From: Methylobacillus arboreus
GTDB taxonomy: Bacteria; Pseudomonadota; Gammaproteobacteria; Burkholderiales; Methylophilaceae
Length of the DNA stretch: 64,000 bases
Assembly: GCF_020532725.1 (NCBI RefSeq)
Contig: NZ_JAJAVC010000003.1
Coordinates: 868,001-932,000, forward strand
Direction of reading: 5' to 3'
The notes below the pieces were generated by a model, which was given only the letters and a program-made list of their open reading frames with translations, had not been told where the DNA came from and made no database searches. The position numbers were made by a program, and so were the translations under genes. This document shows positions 17,558 to 26,475 of the stretch, piece by piece; position 1 is the stretch's first letter, and each line of letters starts with the position of its first letter.

Positions 17558-17809
17558 ATGACAGTAGATGAGTTCAAGACAGGCCTGCATAAGCTGGGCT
17601 GGAAACAATCAGACTTCGCCCTGGCAACAGGCTTGAGCAAGGTAGCAGTATCCAATTGGATGACGGCCAATGCTCCCCTGCCTATTTGGGCGCAGCATCA
17701 CCTTACCCTGCTGCTGAAGCTGCAAGACCTGGCCGGGGAATTACTGACTCCACCCACCAAGATAGCCAGGGAGGAAAAACGGGAAGCGGCCCACCAGCAA
17801 GCAGAGTGA
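17558..17809 (+). CDS. Cro/CI-type HTH protein at the end of the element
   Basis: 83 residues from the ATG at 17558, preceded by AGAGAGG at 7-base spacing; an in-frame TTG at 17522 lies inside the upstream hairpin and is less likely. A compact HTH is visible: LGWKQSDFALATGLSKVAVSNWM, followed by PLPIWAQHHLTLLLKL. The C-terminal ~25 residues are charged. It sits last in the element, next to the arm-type repeats and the probable attR, so it may control excision or the element's own promoter. Confidence 0.75.
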   Translation: MTVDEFKTGLHKLGWKQSDFALATGLSKVAVSNWMTANAPLPIWAQHHLTLLLKLQDLAGELLTPPTKIAREEKREAAHQQAE

Positions 17810-17820
17810 CAATGATGGTT

Positions 17821-17844
17821 TGGGGGCATAATTGGGGGCATATT
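17821..17844 (+). repeat. Two tandem 12-mers TGGGGGCATAAT/TT (far arm sites)
   Basis: TGGGGGCATAAT at 17821-17832 and TGGGGGCATATT at 17833-17844 match the tandem triplet at 10294-10329 in the same orientation. Confidence 0.75.
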
Positions 17845-17903
17845 GAAAAATTGAATTTACAAGACCGTTGCAGCACAAGGCTTACAACGATTTGTTTGAT
17901 TGA

Positions 17904-17916
17904 GGCCCCGGCACCA
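17904..17916 (+). other. Degenerate attR: GGCCCCGGCACCA
   Basis: It matches the last 14 bases of tRNA-Leu except for one missing G, and lies 59 bp after the far arm repeats. It is probably the remnant of the original tRNA end displaced by integration; chance similarity is not excluded. Confidence 0.45.
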
Positions 17917-17979
17917 TGAAAAATCAATAAGTTACAACTCTTAGTTTTCTCTCTCAGCACCCATTGAGTCAACATTGCA

Positions 17980-19368
17980 TCAACTATTCAATTCAAAAAG
18001 ATTAACTTCTTGGCCTTGCAGGCGAGGCAAAGTGATACGCACTAAAGTGCCCTGAGCATGCTCAGGAGTTTCCAATGTGATTTTTCCGCCGTGATGGCGG
18101 ACAATTTCACGCACAATCGCCAGCCCTAACCCGCAACCTTCCTGGTTTTCATCAAGGCGGAAGAAGCGATTGAAAACATTCTCGCGCTGGTCTGGCGCTA
18201 TGCCTGGGCCGCTGTCCTCCACTTCTATCCATACTTCGCTCCCATGCTGCATGCAACGGATGGTGATGTTGCCATCCACTGGCGTGTAACGCAGGGCGTT
18301 ATCTACAAGATTGGCAAGCATTTCCTGAATTTGCCACAGGCTGCCGCTGACCTGGGCGCTTTCAAGGTTGAAACCGAGGTCTATGCCTTTGTCATAAGCG
18401 CGTGCCAGCCATTCTGCTGCCATAGCTTCAATCGCATGGCTAATATCCAGAGGAGTAAACTTGTTGACCTCGCCCTCGCCTTCGGCCCTGGCAAGCGCCA
18501 ATAGCTGGTTGGCAAGGCGCACGATGCGCCGGGTGCTCACCAGCATGCGCTCGTGGGACTGCGCACGGTCTTCCGGGGTTTGGTCCGACGCCAGTTCCAA
18601 CTGCATTTGCAAGCCGGCCAGTGGCGTACGCAGTTGGTGTGCGGCATTGGCAAGGAACTGGTTTTGCAGCTTGAGGGAATGATCCAGCCTTGCGAGCAAG
18701 GAGTTGAGCGCGACAATGATCTCGCGGATTTCCACCGGGGCCTTGCCCTCATCCATCGGACTGAGGTCGGTTTCAGAGCGGGCGTTGATCTGGGCGCGGA
18801 TTTGCGCGAGCGGTTGCAAGCCGCGCCCTACCCCGATCCATAACACGACGATGGAGAAAATGGCAAAAACCAGTTCAGGCACTATCATGTGCAGCAAGGT
18901 CTTTTGCACAAGGCGATTGCGCTTGTAGGTGGTTTCCGCAAGGTAGAACACGGCATCCAACGACTGGCTTTTGAATACGACAACGCGAATCGGGTCGCCC
19001 TTGTATTCCGCCTCATAAAACAATGGCTTGTTGTCGTTGCCTGCCGCACGGATCGGCAAATCTTGCACGCCAGCAATAAACCGGCCTTGCAGGTCGAAAA
19101 TCGCCGCCTTGGCAGAATCGTAGCTATCCTGCTCGCTGCGTAGCAATGTGCGCTCTATCTCTGGGTAGCTTGCCTGCCATCGGGCTTGATCGCTCGGCAA
19201 TGACCGTTCCAGGTTGTAGGCCAGCTTGAGAAGATGCTGGTCGTAGACTTCACGCGCAGGCTCTAGCGCCATGAAGTAGTCGGTGACGATCCCAACGGCC
19301 ACCAGCGCGCTCAGCGCAACCAATAGCCAGCGCAGGAGCTTGCGACGGAGGCTATTGGCTGGTTTCAT
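17980..19368 (-). CDS. Sensor histidine kinase of the metal-efflux operon
   Basis: 462 residues. Transmembrane helices at about 12-33 and 161-180 enclose a ~125-residue periplasmic sensor of the two-component-sensor N-terminal type. A HAMP-like stretch follows, then the dimerisation/phosphoacceptor domain with H244 (ANAAHQLRTPLAGL), and a HATPase with N (LVDNALRYTP), G1 (EDSGPGIAP) and G2 (GCGLGLAIVREI) boxes. It phosphorylates the response regulator encoded just upstream; its start overlaps that gene's stop by 4 bases. Being the last gene of a five-gene efflux operon, it probably senses periplasmic metal and induces the pump. Confidence 0.93.
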   Translation of the reverse strand: MKPANSLRRKLLRWLLVALSALVAVGIVTDYFMALEPAREVYDQHLLKLAYNLERSLPSDQARWQASYPEIERTLLRSEQDSYDSAKAAIFDLQGRFIAGVQDLPIRAAGNDNKPLFYEAEYKGDPIRVVVFKSQSLDAVFYLAETTYKRNRLVQKTLLHMIVPELVFAIFSIVVLWIGVGRGLQPLAQIRAQINARSETDLSPMDEGKAPVEIREIIVALNSLLARLDHSLKLQNQFLANAAHQLRTPLAGLQMQLELASDQTPEDRAQSHERMLVSTRRIVRLANQLLALARAEGEGEVNKFTPLDISHAIEAMAAEWLARAYDKGIDLGFNLESAQVSGSLWQIQEMLANLVDNALRYTPVDGNITIRCMQHGSEVWIEVEDSGPGIAPDQRENVFNRFFRLDENQEGCGLGLAIVREIVRHHGGKITLETPEHAQGTLVRITLPRLQGQEVNLFELNS

Positions 19369-20036
19369 ACGGCAGGTTCATCCAGCAGATAGCCGAAGCC
19401 GCGCACGGTGCGGATATTGATGCCATGCGCATCGAGCTTGGTGCGCAACCGCGAAATATAGACCTCAACCGCATTGACGCTGATGTCGGTTTTCCAGTCG
19501 CACAGGGTTTCGATGATGGCTTCCTTGCGCACGACCTTGCCGAGATTACGCAAGAGATAAACCAACACATCCCACTCGCGAATGGAAAGTTCGATGGGCT
19601 CGCCGTCCACACTAGCCCGTTGGGCGCTGAGGTCGACCACCAGTTTGCCGCATGCCAGGGTGTTGCGCTCGTTCAAGGTATGGCGGCGCAGCAAGGCACG
19701 GGTGCGGGCGTGCAGTTCGGCCAGCACAAAAGGCTTGAGCATGAAGTCATCCGCGCCGAGGTCGAGGCCGTAAATGCGGAAATCGACATCATCTCGGGCT
19801 GAAATAATCAGGACAGGGATATTGCTGTTGTGTTTGCGCAGGCGGCGCAGCACCTCGAAACCATCCATGCCCGGCAAGCCGATGTCGAGCAACACCATGT
19901 CGTAACCGCCTGCTTCTATCATTACATTGGCGCGAGTGCCGGTTTCAGCAATATCTACGGCGTAGCCCGCCCTGGTAAGCGACTCGCAAGTACCTTCCGC
20001 AAGGATGGCATCGTCTTCAACAACCAATATGCGCAT
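19365..20036 (-). CDS. OmpR/PhoB-family response regulator
   Basis: 223 residues. The receiver domain carries acidic residues D8/D9 (VVEDDA), phosphoacceptor D51 (VLLDIGLPGMDG) and the conserved Lys in LKPF. The C-terminal winged helix begins near residue 125 (LVVDLSAQRASVDGEPIELS) and includes REWDVLVYLLRN and SVNAVEVYISRLRTKL. It lies between the RND pump gene (9-bp gap) and the kinase (4-bp overlap), so it is co-transcribed with the pump and probably autoactivates the operon promoter upstream of the outer-membrane factor gene. Confidence 0.93.
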   Translation of the reverse strand: MRILVVEDDAILAEGTCESLTRAGYAVDIAETGTRANVMIEAGGYDMVLLDIGLPGMDGFEVLRRLRKHNSNIPVLIISARDDVDFRIYGLDLGADDFMLKPFVLAELHARTRALLRRHTLNERNTLACGKLVVDLSAQRASVDGEPIELSIREWDVLVYLLRNLGKVVRKEAIIETLCDWKTDISVNAVEVYISRLRTKLDAHGINIRTVRGFGYLLDEPAV

Positions 20037-20045
20037 AGTCTTCCT

Positions 20046-23000
20046 TTAATAAGCACTCTCGGTGCTGACGCTCCTGGGATAATGGCGATAGATCCAGCCA
20101 AACACCACGGGCAGCACCAGCAAGGTAAGCAAGGTGGTAGTAACCATGCCACCCACAATCACCAATGCCAAGGGGCGCTGGGCTTGCGAGCCGATGGCCT
20201 GCGACAAGGCGGCGGGCAACAGGCCCAAGCCCGCCAGCATGGCGGTCATCAACACCGGGCGCAATCGCATGGAGGCTCCTTCAAGAATGGCCTGCTCCAG
20301 GTCGTGGTGCCCTTGATTATACAAACTCTTGATATAGGAGATGAGGATCACGCCATCCTGGATGGCAATACCGAACAAGGAGAGAAAGCCGATGCCAGCC
20401 GAGATGGAAAGCTCCTCGCCTGCGAGGTATAGCGCTGCAATGCCGCCAATGGTGGCGAATGGCACATTGAGCAAGACCAGGCTGGCATCCTTGGCGCTGC
20501 CGAATGCGGAATACAGCATGATGAAGATCGCCAATAAAGTGAGCGGCACGATAATGGCAAGCTTCTTGTGCGCCTCCTGCATCTGGTTGAACTGGCCATC
20601 CCATTGCATGCGGTAACCACGGGGCAAGTCGACATGCTCGACCACCCGCTTTTGCGCCTCGGCCGCGGCACTGCCCAGGTCGCGATCACGCACGCCGAAC
20701 CGGATCGCGATAAAGCGGCGCCCTGATTCGCGATAGATAAAAAACGGCCCGTCGCTGAGCTCCACTTGCGCTACCATAGCCAAGGGAATGCGTTGCCCAT
20801 CCGGCGTATCGACAAACAGGCGCTGAATCAAGTCCAGGCGGTTACGCTGCTCGGCAGGAAAGCGCAATGCCAGGTCGAAGCTACGCTCCCCTTCCAAAAC
20901 CTTTCCAACCGGATTGCCGCCGATGGCGTTCACCACCAGCGCCTGGATATCGGCCACATTCAGGCCAAAGCGCGCGCTGGCCTCGCGATCCACGCGGATA
21001 TTCATGGTAGGCTGCCCCAGCTCGCGGAAAATGCCGACATCGCTCATGCCCTCGATATCTCGCAATACGGCCTGCACCTCGAGGGCTTTCTCGTGCAGCA
21101 CATCGAGGTCATCGCCAAATATCTTGACTGAGTTTTCTCCCTTCACGCCCGAAAGCGCCTCGGCCACGTTGTCCTGGATATATTGCGAGAAGTTATACTC
21201 AATGCCGGGAATCTGCTGCAGATAACCTTCTACCCTGCGCACCAGGTCGCTCCGCGTTACGCCTTGCGGCCATTGCTCCGGTTTCTTCAGGTAAACGCCG
21301 AACTCGACATTGAATACGCCCGTAGCATCGGTGCCATCATCGGGGCGGCCAATCTGCGCCACCACCGTCTTGACCTCCGGCTGCTTGCGCAAATAATCAC
21401 GCACCTGAGTGGCAAAGTCAGAGGAGTAATGCAGGTCCACCGTATTCGGCAGGCTGATGCGTAACCAGAGGTTGTTTTCCTCCAGGGTCGGTAGAAAGCT
21501 GGTGCCCAACCGGCTGGCGCCAAAAAGGGCAATGGAAAACACCAGCAAGGCCGCCACGGCCACAAGCCCCGGATTGCGGAGCAGCCTTGCCAGGACTGGC
21601 TGGTAAAGCTTGATGAGGACATTGATCATGCCCGGACGGTGCGCAAGTTTGTCAGGCGTGAACAGGAAGGATGCCGCAGAGGGAATAAAGGTCAGGCTTA
21701 GTACCATGGAAGCCAGCAAAGCCAGCCCCATGGTATAGGCCATGGGATGGAAAATCTTGCCCTCCACGCCGCCCATGATGAACAGCGGCGCATAGGCCAT
21801 GATGATAATCATGGTGGAGAAAATCATCGGGCGCTGTACTTCTGCCACTGCCGCGACGATGGTCTGGCGCAGGTTGCTTGTACCGCCTTCGAGGCGACGC
21901 ATGATGTTTTCGATCACGATCACCGCGGCATCGACGATCAAGCCGAAATCAATCGCGCCAAGCGAGATCAGGTTGGCGGGAATCGCCAGCACCATGCCGG
22001 CGAACGAGACGCTGAGCGCGAGCGGAATCACCACTGCCACCGCAAGTGCCGCGCGCAAGCTCCCAAGGAAAACAAACAGGACGATCAACACCAAAGCCAT
22101 GCCGAACAGCAGGGTGTGATGCACGGTGCCCATGGTCAGGTTCAGCAACTCCTGCCTGTCGTAAAACGGCTCCAGCGTAATGCCTTGCGGCAAAATGCCG
22201 CCACGGTTGATTTCCTCCACCTTGTCGTGGACGCGCTGCAGCATTTCCGATGCATTGCCCCCGCGCCGCATGAGTACAATGCCCTCCACGGCATCCGGGT
22301 CGTCGTTGTATTGCACTACCCCCAGCCGCGGGGCAAAGCCGAACTCCACGCGGGCAACATCACCCACCCTGACCGGGATGCCGCCACGCGAGACAATCAC
22401 GATATTGCGGACATCCTGCAGAGTCTTGATCAAGCCGATACCGCGCACCACATATTGCTGCTCGCCCGCTCGTAAATTACCGCCGCCCGCATTGGCGTTG
22501 GCATTGCTCAAGGCCTCCACCAGCTCATTTAGCGAGATGTTGTATGACTGCAACTTGCGAATATCTGGCAGCACCTGATATTGCTTGGTCGGGCCGCCGA
22601 AGCCATTGATGTCGGCAATTCCCGGCACAGTCTTGAGCTGGCGGTAGATTTCCCAATCCTGGAAGGATTTCAACACCATGACATCATCGCCGCTGTCTGA
22701 AGCCACGCGGTAGCGCAGCACTTCCCCCAGGGCATCGGCATCAGGGCTCAGCTCGCTTTGCACGCCATCCGGCAATTCAGCCGTATCCAGGTGCAGCTGC
22801 ACATTCTGCCGCGCGGTAAAGGAATCCGTGCCATCCTCGAATTGCAGCGTCACCACCGACAGGCCAAACAGGGAAACCGAGCGGAAGGTCTTGAGGTTGG
22901 GCAAGTTGGCAAGCGCGGTTTCCACCGGCACGGTGATCTGCCGCTCGACCTCGTTGGTGCCGCGGCCCTGCCACTGGGTAATCACCTGCACATTGAGCGG

Positions 23001-23135
23001 CGAGATATTGGGATACGGCTCGATGGGCAGCTTAGCAAAGCTGACATATCCCAGCACCAACAAGCCAACGGCAAGCCCGAGAATCAATATCCGGCGGCGC
23101 AATACTCCGGCAATGAAGGCACCGCTTGCCTGCAT
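20046..23135 (-). CDS. HME-type RND efflux pump, inner-membrane subunit (CzcA/CusA-like)
   Basis: 1029 residues, the usual length of heavy-metal RND pumps. The duplicated architecture is present: a transmembrane helix at about 15-33, a large periplasmic domain, six helices (about 335-530), then the repeat. The fourth helix carries DFGLIVDAAVIVIEN, the acidic motif that distinguishes divalent-cation HME pumps from the Cu/Ag type; the exact metal is not fixed by this. It uses the proton gradient to drive metal from periplasm or cytosol through the adaptor and outer-membrane channel. The adaptor gene ends where this gene begins (1-base overlap), so the three pump genes are translationally coupled. 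Confidence 0.93.
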   Translation of the reverse strand: MQASGAFIAGVLRRRILILGLAVGLLVLGYVSFAKLPIEPYPNISPLNVQVITQWQGRGTNEVERQITVPVETALANLPNLKTFRSVSLFGLSVVTLQFEDGTDSFTARQNVQLHLDTAELPDGVQSELSPDADALGEVLRYRVASDSGDDVMVLKSFQDWEIYRQLKTVPGIADINGFGGPTKQYQVLPDIRKLQSYNISLNELVEALSNANANAGGGNLRAGEQQYVVRGIGLIKTLQDVRNIVIVSRGGIPVRVGDVARVEFGFAPRLGVVQYNDDPDAVEGIVLMRRGGNASEMLQRVHDKVEEINRGGILPQGITLEPFYDRQELLNLTMGTVHHTLLFGMALVLIVLFVFLGSLRAALAVAVVIPLALSVSFAGMVLAIPANLISLGAIDFGLIVDAAVIVIENIMRRLEGGTSNLRQTIVAAVAEVQRPMIFSTMIIIMAYAPLFIMGGVEGKIFHPMAYTMGLALLASMVLSLTFIPSAASFLFTPDKLAHRPGMINVLIKLYQPVLARLLRNPGLVAVAALLVFSIALFGASRLGTSFLPTLEENNLWLRISLPNTVDLHYSSDFATQVRDYLRKQPEVKTVVAQIGRPDDGTDATGVFNVEFGVYLKKPEQWPQGVTRSDLVRRVEGYLQQIPGIEYNFSQYIQDNVAEALSGVKGENSVKIFGDDLDVLHEKALEVQAVLRDIEGMSDVGIFRELGQPTMNIRVDREASARFGLNVADIQALVVNAIGGNPVGKVLEGERSFDLALRFPAEQRNRLDLIQRLFVDTPDGQRIPLAMVAQVELSDGPFFIYRESGRRFIAIRFGVRDRDLGSAAAEAQKRVVEHVDLPRGYRMQWDGQFNQMQEAHKKLAIIVPLTLLAIFIMLYSAFGSAKDASLVLLNVPFATIGGIAALYLAGEELSISAGIGFLSLFGIAIQDGVILISYIKSLYNQGHHDLEQAILEGASMRLRPVLMTAMLAGLGLLPAALSQAIGSQAQRPLALVIVGGMVTTTLLTLLVLPVVFGWIYRHYPRSVSTESAY

Positions 23136-24232
23136 TACACCGCCCCTGACAGTTTCTGGTTGAGCAGTGTTGAGCCGCGCACAACGACTTTTTCATCGGC
23201 GGACAACCCCTCAGTGACGGCCACCAGGCCATCCCGGTATGGCTTGATGTTCACCTGGCGCTTACGGTAATGCCCATCCTGGGTTTCCACGATCAGGTAA
23301 TCCACCTGCTGGGAGCGCACGATAGCATCGGCAGGTACAAGCAATGCCCGATAGCTGTCGGCATTCAGACTGGCAGTGGCAAAAAGGTCTGGGCGCAAAT
23401 TGCCATCGTTCGTCACCAGGCAGCGTATGCGCAAGGTATTGGTTTCGGTATCCAAGGTAGGCGACAGCATGTCCACACGCGCACGGTAATGCTTGCCAGG
23501 CAAGGCCTGTACATCAAGCTGCAAGGATTGGCCCTGCCGGATGCGCTGGTAGTCCTGCTCGTAGACATTGCCAAAAAACCAGAGCGTGGAAGTATCCGCC
23601 AGCGACATGAAGCTATCGCCAAGGTTGATGAAAGCGCCGGGATCGAGATTGCGCTGCGTCACCACGCCACTGATAGGCGCGCGCAGCAAGAGATGCTCAT
23701 TGACACGCCCGGTTTGCTCCAGTGCGGCAATATCCTGCTCAGAAGCGCCCATGACACGCATGCGCTCGCGCGCCGATTGCAAGGTCGATTCAGCATCCTC
23801 TGCCAACTCCTGCGTGGCACGGCTAGATTGCAGGGTACGCCAAGTATTGCGTGCGAGGAGCAATTCATTCTGGGCAGAGATGTATTCCGGGCTGTAGAGT
23901 GCCGCCAATGGCTGCCCATGGCGCACCTGCGCTCCCTCGAACACCAGGATACGGTCCAGCCTGCCGGCGATGCGCGCGGAAACCAGGTGGATTTTCTCGG
24001 CGTTGAATGCCAGCCTGCCCATCAGCGGGATGACGTCATCAATATCACGTTGCTCAGGCAAGGCACTGGCAACAAAATCAGGATCGACCTTGCCCGAAGT
24101 GGGAACTTCCTCCTCCGGAAAGGGCCGTCGTACAACCTCCGGCTGTAATGACGGATTCAATGCAATTGGCGCCAGCCAGGCGCCTAATCCAGCACCCAGC
24201 ACAAATATCAGGGGCAACAGGAGTTTTTTCAT
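23135..24232 (-). CDS. RND periplasmic adaptor (membrane fusion protein, CzcB/CusB-like)
   Basis: 365 residues with an N-terminal signal anchor (LLLPLIFVLGAGLGAWLAPI). Typical order: a beta-barrel/lipoyl half (LVSARIAGRLDRILVFEGAQVRHGQPLAALYSPE), an alpha-hairpin with a long helix pair (about 125-180), the second lipoyl half (RAPISGVVTQRNLDPGAFINLGD), then a beta-barrel and membrane-proximal domain. No His/Met-rich metal-binding extension is present at either end. It links the inner-membrane pump to the TolC-like channel. It overlaps the upstream outer-membrane factor gene by 4 bases. Confidence 0.92.
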   Translation of the reverse strand: MKKLLLPLIFVLGAGLGAWLAPIALNPSLQPEVVRRPFPEEEVPTSGKVDPDFVASALPEQRDIDDVIPLMGRLAFNAEKIHLVSARIAGRLDRILVFEGAQVRHGQPLAALYSPEYISAQNELLLARNTWRTLQSSRATQELAEDAESTLQSARERMRVMGASEQDIAALEQTGRVNEHLLLRAPISGVVTQRNLDPGAFINLGDSFMSLADTSTLWFFGNVYEQDYQRIRQGQSLQLDVQALPGKHYRARVDMLSPTLDTETNTLRIRCLVTNDGNLRPDLFATASLNADSYRALLVPADAIVRSQQVDYLIVETQDGHYRKRQVNIKPYRDGLVAVTEGLSADEKVVVRGSTLLNQKLSGAV

Positions 24233-25506
24233 GGCGTATCCATTCCCAGCCCCATCGCTGCATCAAGCGCGGCCTTGGCCTGTTGTAATGCGCTATCCAC
24301 CCACGCGGCTGAAAGCTCGGTATCGCGCAGGTTTTGCTGGGCAAGCAGCAAGCCATTGAAATCCCCGGCATTGTTGGCATAGCTGTTCAATGCCAGGCGG
24401 TAGGCAGCCTGGGCCTCCGGCAAGCGGCGCTGTTGCAACAATTCCTTTTCTTTCAGCACTTGCTGTATCTGGCTGTAGGCATTGGCAATTTCCAGTTGTA
24501 CCTGGCGCCAGGCAAGCTCGGCACCTGCCTGGGCAGAAATGACGCCCGCATTGGCCTCGCTAACACCAGCCTTTTCACGCTCGAAAAACCAGGTCGGCAG
24601 GATCAGGTCCACCTCCACGCCATACTCATTCCCAGCCAGGCCATAGGGAGGGTGATTGCTGTTCTTGGTCAGGATGACCTGCATGTCGGGGTAATAGGCT
24701 TTTTTCGCCAGGTCCAGGTTTTTCCGTGCAGCCTGGATACGATAGGCGGAATTGCGCAGGTTGGGATGCTGGCCCTGCGACGCATGGATCAACTCAGTCA
24801 ACGGACGCAGGTTCAATGCTTCCAGAGGCTCGACCGCCACTGTCAACGCTTGGGTAGGATTGCGGCCAATCAGCGTATTCAGCCCTTGCTGGGTTTGCTC
24901 GATCTGGCGCTGGGTCTGGTAGACATCGTTTTCGGCACTGCCCTGTGCGACCTGGGCATTCATGTAATCGACAAAGGCCGCAGCGTTATTGGCATAGCGC
25001 ACCTTGGCAACCTGCTTGACCTGATTGAGGCGCTCCAGGGTATTGCGGTTGATCTCGGCTTGCTGTTGCAGGGCGAGCAACTGGTAATACTGCCGCTTCA
25101 ACTCCGCCAGCAAATCAACATAAAGCCCATCAATCTGCGCCCCTGCACTGCCCGCCTCCGCTTCGAGGATATCGGCAGCCAGCCGCTTCTTACCAGGGAA
25201 AGACATGGTTTGCGTCAGACGGTAGCTCATCCCCTGGGAACGATTGATATTGGCAGGGTTACTAGGCACAGGCGCCTGCTCCATGCCTATCATCGGTTGA
25301 TCCCATGCCAAGGCCTGTGGAATGCGCGCCTCGATCTGCTGGCGCTCCTGCTCGGCCTGAATAAACTGCGCATTGCGCGCACGCAGTTCCTGCGCAAGCT
25401 GGCGCAAGGTCAGGGTCTCAGGCTCTGCAGCCCCCGTCGAAGATATGACCAAGCCCATAATTGGCAGCAAGGCCGTACATAGCAAATCGTTCCATCTTTT
25501 TCGCAT
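24229..25506 (-). CDS. TolC-family outer-membrane channel of the metal-efflux operon (CzcC/CusC-like)
   Basis: 425 residues with a signal peptide (cleavage near GAAEPE). Two repeats of the outer-membrane efflux protein domain are visible, each with long helices (LAELKRQYYQLLALQQQAEINRN; LEIANAYSQIQQVLKEKELLQQ). It trimerises to form the exit duct. It is the first gene of the five-gene operon (channel, adaptor, pump, regulator, kinase), so the promoter must lie in the ~145-bp gap between it and the SDR gene; no strong promoter consensus is obvious there. Confidence 0.92.
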   Translation of the reverse strand: MRKRWNDLLCTALLPIMGLVISSTGAAEPETLTLRQLAQELRARNAQFIQAEQERQQIEARIPQALAWDQPMIGMEQAPVPSNPANINRSQGMSYRLTQTMSFPGKKRLAADILEAEAGSAGAQIDGLYVDLLAELKRQYYQLLALQQQAEINRNTLERLNQVKQVAKVRYANNAAAFVDYMNAQVAQGSAENDVYQTQRQIEQTQQGLNTLIGRNPTQALTVAVEPLEALNLRPLTELIHASQGQHPNLRNSAYRIQAARKNLDLAKKAYYPDMQVILTKNSNHPPYGLAGNEYGVEVDLILPTWFFEREKAGVSEANAGVISAQAGAELAWRQVQLEIANAYSQIQQVLKEKELLQQRRLPEAQAAYRLALNSYANNAGDFNGLLLAQQNLRDTELSAAWVDSALQQAKAALDAAMGLGMDTP

Positions 25507-25651
25507 GATGGCGGGATTCTATGCACGCGGTCCATACATCAACCTTAAGCCTGGCTGACAACAGTCTGACAGTCCCTGTACTTACTGTAATTTAATTCCA
25601 GGCTCACCCATAAGCTCAATCAATACCTAAGGAGAAATCCTGGATTTACGA

Positions 25652-26308
25652 TCAGTTTGCCGGGTAGCTTGCTTCAACCGTCCATTGGTCGCGGGTTTGA
25701 GAGTGCAACTGCCAGAATTGCTCGCCAATATCCTGGGCTTCCTTCGAGCCAGGATTCACAAACGTTGCAACCGTCACGGTCGCCACATGAACGCCTTGCT
25801 CCTTGAAGGACTCAAATATCCCGAGCGCCAATGTCCTGATACCTGCCTTGCCAATGCTCAAGGACAAGTAGTCGGGGCTGGGATAAAGCGCAAATCCACC
25901 ACCCGTCAGCAAGATGGTGCCATTCTTGGAGGCTATCATTTTGGGAGCGACAGCGCGCACTGCAGCTAACGCGCCTCCAATATTGACTGCCAGGTCACTG
26001 ACAAAAGTGTCGTTCGGCTGGCTGGAGATTGTAGCCTGACGCAGATTGGCGGCGTTGTAGTGCAACACGTCGATCGCGCCATACTGGCTTTCTATTTCAG
26101 CCACCAATGCCGCCACCTGGGCTGCGTCGGTCGCATCTACGGTCCTGGCCTCGGCCTGGAAACCCTTGGCTTTCAATTGATCAACCAAGGCCTGAGTGTT
26201 GCCGGCATTCCGGTTGGCCAGGATGATCTGGAAACCTTCACGCGCAAAACGCTCGGCAGTGGCAATGCCAATGCCTGGGCCGGAGCCAATTCCAAGAAAT
26301 GTTTTCAT
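25652..26308 (-). CDS. SDR-like oxidoreductase lacking the catalytic Tyr
   Basis: 218 residues. The nucleotide-binding loop GIGSGPGIGIATAERF is present at the N-terminus, followed by the NAxN-like segment (HYNAANLR) and a Rossmann core. In the active-site helix the lysine is kept (SIGKAG) but the residue four places before it is Leu rather than Tyr, so the usual YxxxK pair is missing; a Tyr lies seven residues before the Lys. It may use another mechanism or bind a ligand without classical dehydrogenase chemistry. It is divergent from a LysR gene with a 167-bp gap, the standard arrangement of a regulator and its target. Confidence 0.85.
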   Translation of the reverse strand: MKTFLGIGSGPGIGIATAERFAREGFQIILANRNAGNTQALVDQLKAKGFQAEARTVDATDAAQVAALVAEIESQYGAIDVLHYNAANLRQATISSQPNDTFVSDLAVNIGGALAAVRAVAPKMIASKNGTILLTGGGFALYPSPDYLSLSIGKAGIRTLALGIFESFKEQGVHVATVTVATFVNPGSKEAQDIGEQFWQLHSQTRDQWTVEASYPAN

Positions 26309-26475
26309 AGGGTTGTTTACCTCAATAAGAATTTGAATCGAATGATAGCTATCCCATCGACATTGCCCACGAAAAATTGGGATAACACTGGTTGGTGAGT
26401 GACAGTTATTCTGGCGGTTACGAGAGTGGTGATAAATAGCGTAATATTAAAAAGATTGTTTACTGAAAGTGTGAA

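Larger units (their letters stand above)
10182..17916 (+). mobile_element. tRNA-Leu integrative element with P4-like replication module (~7.7 kb)
   Basis: The element contains a tyrosine integrase next to the tRNA, AlpA, a P4-alpha-like primase/helicase and a terminal HTH gene. Tandem TGGGGGCATAAT repeats lie near both ends (10294-10329 and 17821-17844), as expected of integrase arm sites. The far end carries a degenerate copy of the tRNA 3' end. No capsid, portal, lysis or conjugation genes are present, so it resembles a phage satellite or plasmid-like integrative element. Two internal genes are markedly more AT-rich than the rest, a sign of mosaic origin. Confidence 0.8.
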
